The notes under the pieces: model-generated
What the model saw: the letters and a program-made list of their open reading frames with translations, nothing else
The model's database searches: none
What the model was told of the DNA's origin: nothing
Program-made: the position numbers and the translations under genes
Origin: UBA995 sp035477115
GTDB taxonomy: Bacteria > Bacillota > Sulfobacillia > UBA995
Assembly: GCA_035477115.1 (NCBI GenBank)
Contig: DATIKW010000018.1
Span: 26,343 to 90,342, forward strand
Direction of reading: 5' to 3'
Length of the DNA: 64,000 nucleotides
Part shown: positions 59,033 to 64,000 of the stretch, in pieces
Position numbering within the stretch: the first letter of the stretch is position 1
Layout of the letters: every line of letters starts with the position of its first letter

Positions 59033-60690
59033 CCCCGCCCGTCCCGCTCCGCCAGGGCCTCCGGCGGCAGGCAGTTGACGATGTCCTCTGGCCCGAGCCA
59101 GGCACGACGGGCGATGGCGACTCCCCAGGCCATGTCCTCGAGGCAAATCGGGGCGTGGGCGTCGGTGCCCAGCATCAGCTTGACACCATGCTCTCGCGCC
59201 TTGCGGGCCGCCCGGTCGTCGACGTCCAGCCGCTCGGGGGAAGCGTTGATCTCGAGCCAGGTGCCTGTATGCCGGCAAGCTTCCAGGACTCTGTCCAGAT
59301 CAACCTCGTACGGGTCGCGCTGGCCGATCAGCCGGCCCGTCAGGTGGCCGAGGGCGTCGACGGATGGCTCTTCTGCCGCCCGCAGGAAGCGGGCGGTCAT
59401 GGCCTCGCGATCGAGCCGAAGACGGGTATGGACGCTGCCGATCACCACATCGAGATCGCTCAGGGCTGCCGGGGGTAAGTCAGTTCGCCCGTCCACCAGC
59501 AAGTCCACTTCGATGCCCGTGAGCAACCGAAACGGACGCAGCTTCTGGTTGATCGAGGCGATCGCCTCGACCTGACGGCGCAAGCCGAGTTCGTCGAGTC
59601 CGCGGATCATGGCCAGGGCGGGACTATGATCGGTGATCGCCAGGTAGGCATAGCCTCGACCCCGGGCGGCCTCCGCCATGCCCTCAAGCGATGCCAGGCC
59701 GTCGCTCCAGTCGGAGTGCGCGTGCAGGTCGCCCCGCACCTCGTAGGGTTCGAGCAAGCGAGGCAGGCTCCCGGTGGCAGCGGCCTCAATCTCTCCGCGA
59801 TCCTCTCGCAACTCTGGCGGAACCCATTGCAGGCCCAGCGCGTCGTACAGCGCCGCCTCATCGGCCACCGGCTGCGCCTGCCCGTCCCGGAACAGTCCTC
59901 CCTCATCCAAGCCGAGGCCGCGCGCCGAGGCCCGGTCCTTGAGTCGCTGCCAGTGAGCGGGGCTTCCGGTAAGTTGAACGAGGGCCACGGAAAAGAGCGC
60001 CGGCGGCACGGCCACGAGGTCGATTTCCGGCGGGGCCGCTGCGGAGCGAAACGTCTCCTCGACTCCCGGCACGTTCGGACCGGTAGCCAGCAGGACCACC
60101 CGCTCGCAAACATCGCACCATCGCCGGATGTCGCCGGCGACTTCCACTGCCGTCACTCCGGGCTGTCCCCGCAGCCAGTCCGCCCACCTCATGGCCAAGG
60201 GCCGAGCCACCGGCAGGGGAGTCCGGCCCTGCCGGGCATGGCTGCGCGTCACTTCTTCCAGGATGGCTGCCTCCCGGCGCGGCCCGATCCCCGGCACGGT
60301 CCGCAAGCGGCCCTCGCGGGCCGCCGCGGCGAGCCCTTCCCGGTCGGCGATCCCCAGGTGGCGGTGGAGCAGGAGCGCGGTCCGAGGACCTATCCCCGAC
60401 AGGCTGACCAGTTCCGGCAGCCCGGCCGGGACGCGCGACCTGAGTTCCTCGAGATAGCGGGAGGTGCCGGTGCGCAGGAACTCCTCGATCTTGGCCTCCA
60501 TGGCCCGGCCGACGCCGGGCAACTCGGTGAGCCGGCCCGCGGCGGCCAGGGTGTCCACCCGCTCGGCGCTGCCCAGGATGGAGCGCGCGGCCCGCCGGTA
60601 AGCGCGAGACCGAAAAGCCTGCTCTCCATCCAGCAATTCGAGCAGGCCGGCAATCGCTTCGAGCAGCGACGCAACGTCCCGGTTATCCAA
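59029..60690 (-). CDS. PolX-type protein with degenerate polymerase site and intact PHP domain
   Basis: About 553 aa, bacterial DNA polymerase X architecture. The N-terminal helices have two helix-hairpin-helix motifs (LPGVGRAMEAKI, LSGIGPRTALL, VPGIGPRREAAI). A nucleotidyltransferase domain and a C-terminal PHP domain follow. In the polymerase motif the expected GS-x-RR...DxD reads AGDIRRWCDVCERVVLL, so the two metal-binding Asp residues are lost and Ser is Asp. The PHP residues are intact: DLHAHSDWSDG, TDHSPA, GIEVDLL, IGSVH and GTDAHA. The enzyme may act as a 3'-exonuclease or phosphoesterase only. A TTG start 1 nt after the zapA stop is chosen. Confidence 0.85.
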   Translation of the reverse strand: MDNRDVASLLEAIAGLLELLDGEQAFRSRAYRRAARSILGSAERVDTLAAAGRLTELPGVGRAMEAKIEEFLRTGTSRYLEELRSRVPAGLPELVSLSGIGPRTALLLHRHLGIADREGLAAAAREGRLRTVPGIGPRREAAILEEVTRSHARQGRTPLPVARPLAMRWADWLRGQPGVTAVEVAGDIRRWCDVCERVVLLATGPNVPGVEETFRSAAAPPEIDLVAVPPALFSVALVQLTGSPAHWQRLKDRASARGLGLDEGGLFRDGQAQPVADEAALYDALGLQWVPPELREDRGEIEAAATGSLPRLLEPYEVRGDLHAHSDWSDGLASLEGMAEAARGRGYAYLAITDHSPALAMIRGLDELGLRRQVEAIASINQKLRPFRLLTGIEVDLLVDGRTDLPPAALSDLDVVIGSVHTRLRLDREAMTARFLRAAEEPSVDALGHLTGRLIGQRDPYEVDLDRVLEACRHTGTWLEINASPERLDVDDRAARKAREHGVKLMLGTDAHAPICLEDMAWGVAIARRAWLGPEDIVNCLPPEALAERDGRG

Positions 60691-60691
60691 C

Positions 60692-60976
60692 TCAGTCTCG
60701 CACGCCTGCCTGGCGCCTGGTCCACTCCTCCTCCAGGAGCGCCGTAAGCCGATCATACTGGTCCTGAAGTCGGACGAGTTCGTCGGCGATGTTCATCGCC
60801 GCCAGCACCGCCACCCGATGCGTGCCGAGACGAGGATGAGCGCGGGCTGTATCCCGCATCACGCGATCGACCGCTCGGGCCAACTTCTCCAGGTGCTCCC
60901 CGGGCACGTTCGTCCGCACCGGGTATTCTTCGCCGAATATATTCAGGACTACTCTCGGTCTGTCGCCGCTCTCCAT
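60692..60976 (-). CDS. zapA: ZapA, cell division protein
   Basis: A 94-aa FtsZ-ring stabiliser. The beta-strand N-terminus RVVLNIFGEEYPVRTNVPGEHLEKLARAVDRVMRD is followed by a coiled-coil helix VAVLAAMNIADELVRLQDQYDRLTALLEEEW. It forms tetramers that cross-link FtsZ filaments. The ATG at 60976 follows AAGGGTGG. The long frame upstream overlaps the divergent region and is rejected. zapA-polX-mutS2 is a common Bacillota cluster. Confidence 0.92.
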   Translation of the reverse strand: MESGDRPRVVLNIFGEEYPVRTNVPGEHLEKLARAVDRVMRDTARAHPRLGTHRVAVLAAMNIADELVRLQDQYDRLTALLEEEWTRRQAGVRD

Positions 60977-61180
60977 GGCCGCCACCCTTGAAGCTACTCG
61001 ATGGTGCTTAGCATTCGGGAGGAGCCGACAAAGTCCTGCCCTGCCTGCAGGGCTGGTGGCGATGGGGGCCGCTGCCGGCGGCCGGCAGGTATCGGCCGCC
61101 TCGACGCTGAATCCACGTGCATCTGGTCCGGCTATGACCATGACCGTGTACATGACCACGTCTTCGTGGGTGGGTTGGCT

Positions 61181-61639
61181 TTGGACATAATCCTGCAGCC
61201 AATCGGCTACGTCCGTAACGACCAGGTGTCCCGCCCTCCCGGCGGCTGGAGAGACAGCGTGGCCAGGGTCGAGTTGGATGCCCGATTCGAGCCCCACCTC
61301 GATGGCCTGGCGGAGTTCTCCCACGCCGTGGTCGTGTACTGGATGCATCGCTGCCGTCCCGAAGATCGTCAAGTCGCCCAGGTGCATCCCCGGGCGCGCG
61401 CCGATCTCCCCCTGGTAGGCGTCTTCGCCACCCGATCCCAGCATCGCCCGAACCCGCTCGGGCTAACCGTGGTGGAAATTGTGGGCATTGAGGGGACCAC
61501 CCTGGCCGTACGCGGACTGGACGCGCTCGACGGCTCGCCGGTACTCGACATCAAATCGTACGCCCCCGTCCTCGACGACCGGCGCATTAGCCGCCATCCA
61601 GCGTGGGTCGATACCCTGGCGTCCGAAAACCGAACCTGA
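61181..61639 (+). CDS. TrmO (TsaA), tRNA m6t6A37 methyltransferase
   Basis: A 152-aa beta-barrel methyltransferase that N6-methylates t6A37 in tRNA-Thr. The signature blocks are LQPIGYVRND and DGLAEFSHAVVVYWMHRC. The SAM-site stretch GVFATRSQHRPNPLGLTVVEIV and LDALDGSPVLDIKSYAP are also present. It starts around a TTG at 61181. The exact start is uncertain because the ribosome site is weak and TTG/GTG codons also occur at 61175 and 61165. The 204-bp gap before it, divergent from zapA, holds no other feature that I can support. Confidence 0.9.
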   Translation: MDIILQPIGYVRNDQVSRPPGGWRDSVARVELDARFEPHLDGLAEFSHAVVVYWMHRCRPEDRQVAQVHPRARADLPLVGVFATRSQHRPNPLGLTVVEIVGIEGTTLAVRGLDALDGSPVLDIKSYAPVLDDRRISRHPAWVDTLASENRT

Positions 61640-61746
61640 CGCCCGTCGGAGCAGGGTGACACGGCCCGACGGCGAATGATGAGTCTCGTTCCGGGCAAGG
61701 TCGCGGGATCCGTCGCCCCTTGCCGCCGAATGGAGGCACGGAGCGC

Positions 61747-63990
61747 ATGCCGAAGGTGGATCTGATCCCAATCGCGGCCGCCCTCGTAGTGCTCATCTCC
61801 ATGTCCAGCACGGTCCTGTACTTCTGGGAAGGGCAGCGGCAGCTGACACGGCGGGAGTATGAGAGCGACCTCGCAACCCGGGCGGCGATCGTGCACTCTC
61901 GAGTCGAGGTCCACCTCGAAGACGCCCGGGAGAGCCTGATAGCACTGGGCGTCCTCTTGGCCGGAGACCCGGAACCCGCGGGACAGCGCGACTTCACTCA
62001 ACTCGCCCGCTTGCTGGTCACCCTCACCCCCAAGTTCGACGCGGTGAGTTATGCCGACCCCGGCGGCGAAGTCGTGGCTACCTTTGGTCCGGCAGCCTTC
62101 AGTCCCGGCTCCAGCTTGACCGACATCGCCGCCTATCGCCGGGCGGTCGTCACCCGCACCCCCATGTGGTCGCGTGCGCAGTGGCTGCCGGCCTCTCAGC
62201 AGTTCGGAGTCCAGCTATTCGTGCCGGCGGTCGGCGAAATGACGATCGCGGCCCCCGAACCCGCGGTACTCGTGGGGGAGATAGCCCTGGGCTCCCTGCT
62301 CGCGGCGGCCGTCCTCGATCTCGCGGACGGGCAGGCGATGACCGTCAGCGTTGACGGGGCTCAGGTCCTCGCGCAGGGGGAGTTCGACCCGGATGCCGTC
62401 CACGTCCAGCTCGCTACGGACATCCACGGTATGGACTGGCTGACCACCATGGGGGTAGCGCCGGGCGCTCCCGCGGCGGGATTTGACGGCGACGCCTGGC
62501 TGCTCTTGGCCGGGTCGGGGATGGCGGGCGTGGTGTCGATTCTCGTATACCTGGCCCTGAGCGAGAGCCTACGGGCCCGCAAGGGCGAGGAGCGGTTTCG
62601 CTTGCTGGCCGAGAACGCCCAGGATATCGTGTACCGGGTCCGCCTGAGACCCGAACGGCAGTTTGAGTACCTGAGCCCCGCGGTGACGGCCATCACCGGC
62701 TTTCGGCCGGACGAGTTCTATGCCGACTCGCGGCTTGCCGTGCAGATCGCCTCGCCGGAGTTCCGCCCGGTAATCGAGAGCGTCTACGACGGCAGCTATG
62801 ACTACCGCCGGCCCCTGGTGACGGAACGCCGGCACAAGGACGGGCGCCGGATCTGGCTGGAGCAACGAATGACCCCCATCTACAGCTCGGCGGGCGAACT
62901 CGTGGCCATCCAGGGGATCATCCGCGACATCACGGGGCAGAAGCTGCTCGAGGAACAACTCACGTACCTGAGTCTTCACGACAGCCTCACCGGGCTCTAT
63001 AACCGCGCCTATCTCGAAGAGGAGTTCGACCGGCTCGAGGACGGCAGGAGCTACCCGGTAAGCCTGCTGAGCGTCGACGTCGACGGGCTCAAGTTCGTGA
63101 ACGACACCCGGGGGCACCCGGCCGGAGATGAACTCCTACGCGCGGTCGCCAGAGCGTTGCGCGCCACTTTCCGCCACGGTGACGTCCTGGCCCGGGTCGG
63201 CGGCGACGAGTTCGTGGCCGTCTTACCGCGTACCGACGCGAGTACCGCCCGCCAGATGATATCCCGGCTGGGGCAGAGACTCGCAGAGGCCAATCGCGAC
63301 CGGGGCGACGCGCCGCTCAGCGTATCGGTGGGCGCGGCCACCACTGACGGCGGCACCGCCCTTCGCCTGACCCTCACTCGCGCCGACCAAGCCATGTATC
63401 AAGACAAGGCTCGGCGTCATCCCCGGCTCCGGGGCGGCGGGCTGGAATTCCTTGCCGGCGCCTTGCTGAGCAGCGGCTCCCGTACTCCCGATCACCTGGC
63501 CTGCGTGGAGTCCCTGGCGTTGCGGATGGCCAAGGCGTTGGGTCTCGATCCTCGGGCGACGGAGGAACTGAGGCAACTCGCCGGCCTGCATGATATCGGC
63601 AAGGCCGCGGACGGCGACGAGGACTTCGCGACTTGCCCGGGCAAGACGGCTCCCGAGCGGGCGGTGGTCGAGCAACACGTGATGCTGGGTTACCGGCTGT
63701 CAACGGCGACGCCCCGACTGGCCCGGCTCGCCCACTGCGTCCTCCATCACCACGAGTGGTGGGATGGCACGGGCTATCCCGGCGGGCTGCGTGAGGACGC
63801 CATCCCCCTGGCCAGCAGGATCGTGGCCGTCGCCGAGGCCTACGATCGGCTGATCTCCGGCCGCCCCGGCCGGCCGGCCTTGTCCGCGGAGGATGCCCTG
63901 GCAGCCCTGGAAGCGGGAGCAGGAACCCAGTTCGATCCCGCCCTGGTCGAATTACTGGGGCACATCCTTGGCGGCCGCCGGACACCGTAG
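61747..63990 (+). CDS. Membrane sensor with PAS, GGDEF and HD-GYP domains
   Basis: A 747-aa c-di-GMP signalling protein. A first membrane helix (about residues 6-27) and a second near residue 265 flank an extracytoplasmic ~230-residue sensor domain (dCache-like in size). A PAS domain (about 295-400, ERFRLLAENAQDIVYRVR) is followed by GGDEF, with the catalytic GGDEF at 485-489 intact and so likely cyclase activity. A C-terminal HD-GYP phosphodiesterase domain (HD at 615-616, HHHEWWDGTGYPGG) follows. Synthesis and hydrolysis of c-di-GMP in one chain suggests opposing or regulated activities. The stop TAG lies inside a half-copy of the dispersed palindrome. Confidence 0.93.
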   Translation: MPKVDLIPIAAALVVLISMSSTVLYFWEGQRQLTRREYESDLATRAAIVHSRVEVHLEDARESLIALGVLLAGDPEPAGQRDFTQLARLLVTLTPKFDAVSYADPGGEVVATFGPAAFSPGSSLTDIAAYRRAVVTRTPMWSRAQWLPASQQFGVQLFVPAVGEMTIAAPEPAVLVGEIALGSLLAAAVLDLADGQAMTVSVDGAQVLAQGEFDPDAVHVQLATDIHGMDWLTTMGVAPGAPAAGFDGDAWLLLAGSGMAGVVSILVYLALSESLRARKGEERFRLLAENAQDIVYRVRLRPERQFEYLSPAVTAITGFRPDEFYADSRLAVQIASPEFRPVIESVYDGSYDYRRPLVTERRHKDGRRIWLEQRMTPIYSSAGELVAIQGIIRDITGQKLLEEQLTYLSLHDSLTGLYNRAYLEEEFDRLEDGRSYPVSLLSVDVDGLKFVNDTRGHPAGDELLRAVARALRATFRHGDVLARVGGDEFVAVLPRTDASTARQMISRLGQRLAEANRDRGDAPLSVSVGAATTDGGTALRLTLTRADQAMYQDKARRHPRLRGGGLEFLAGALLSSGSRTPDHLACVESLALRMAKALGLDPRATEELRQLAGLHDIGKAADGDEDFATCPGKTAPERAVVEQHVMLGYRLSTATPRLARLAHCVLHHHEWWDGTGYPGGLREDAIPLASRIVAVAEAYDRLISGRPGRPALSAEDALAALEAGAGTQFDPALVELLGHILGGRRTP

Positions 63991-64000
63991 GGGCGGGTTC
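63987..64000. repeat. Dispersed GC-rich palindrome, left half of copy 4
   Basis: GTAGGGGCGGGTTC at the window edge is identical to the left arm of copies 2 and 3, and the right arm lies outside. The TAG stop of the preceding GGDEF/HD-GYP gene is part of the arm, as the repeat abuts the stop codon in copy 3. Confidence 0.75.

Overview
The window is GC-rich DNA (about two-thirds G+C by eye), densely packed with genes and without rRNA, tRNA, CRISPR array, insertion sequence or phage gene that I can recognise. The gene content points to an endospore-forming, meso-diaminopimelate-type, probably anaerobic member of the high-G+C Bacillota. Evidence is the bofC-ruvCAB-tgt-yajC order, yunB, sigI-rsgI, a PASTA-type SpoVD/PBP2, MurE with a DNPR motif, and a four-subunit 2-oxoacid:ferredoxin oxidoreductase. 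Many genes overlap by 4 nt (ATGA, GTGA, TTGA, and in one case CTGA), so translational coupling is pervasive. No gene-free stretch exceeds 300 bp.

Region 1 (1-10,110, minus strand) is the division/cell-wall cluster mraZ-rsmH-ftsL-spoVD-murE-murF-mraY-ftsW-murG, with a sigma-A promoter and a three-repeat MraZ operator in front. murD is missing from its usual place between mraY and ftsW. Region 2 (10,240-17,760) is more accessory: a zinc-ribbon peptide, a large lipoprotein, an alpha-oxoamine synthase, a MNT/HEPN toxin-antitoxin pair whose HEPN toxin is broken, and a sodium-symporter/creatininase-family operon. Region 3 (17,760-21,770) holds small housekeeping genes: a DMT exporter, D-aminopeptidase, HAD phosphatase, 5-formyl-THF cyclo-ligase, an ASCH-like protein and a DUF134 regulator.

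Region 4 (21,840-34,340) is catabolic. It has methylmalonyl-CoA mutase (two subunits), its epimerase, a biotin-dependent carboxyltransferase with carrier protein, a membrane permease, and an operon of a CdhB-like protein, 2-oxoacid:ferredoxin oxidoreductase alpha-beta-gamma-delta and glutamate dehydrogenase. Read together these could take glutamate through 2-oxoglutarate, succinyl-CoA and methylmalonyl-CoA to propionyl-CoA, or run in reverse.

Region 5 (34,400-44,560) contains yajC, tgt, the sigI-rsgI pair with a probable sigma-I promoter, ruvCAB, bofC, a tetrahydrofolate riboswitch controlling the folate transporter gene folT, yebC, nadE and larE. Region 6 (44,560-64,000) has a second DMT transporter with a structured leader, a Ca2+-type P-ATPase, yunB, tyrS, and a class A penicillin-binding protein fused to a degenerate cytochrome-oxidase-II-like cupredoxin domain (the most unusual protein here). 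It continues with an ABC exporter plus an unknown protein, the zapA-polX-phosphatase-mutS2 operon, trmO, and a PAS-GGDEF-HD-GYP protein.

A perfect GC-rich palindrome occurs three times, with a fourth half-copy at the right edge. Three genes (mraY, mmdA, tgt) appear to start at CTG.
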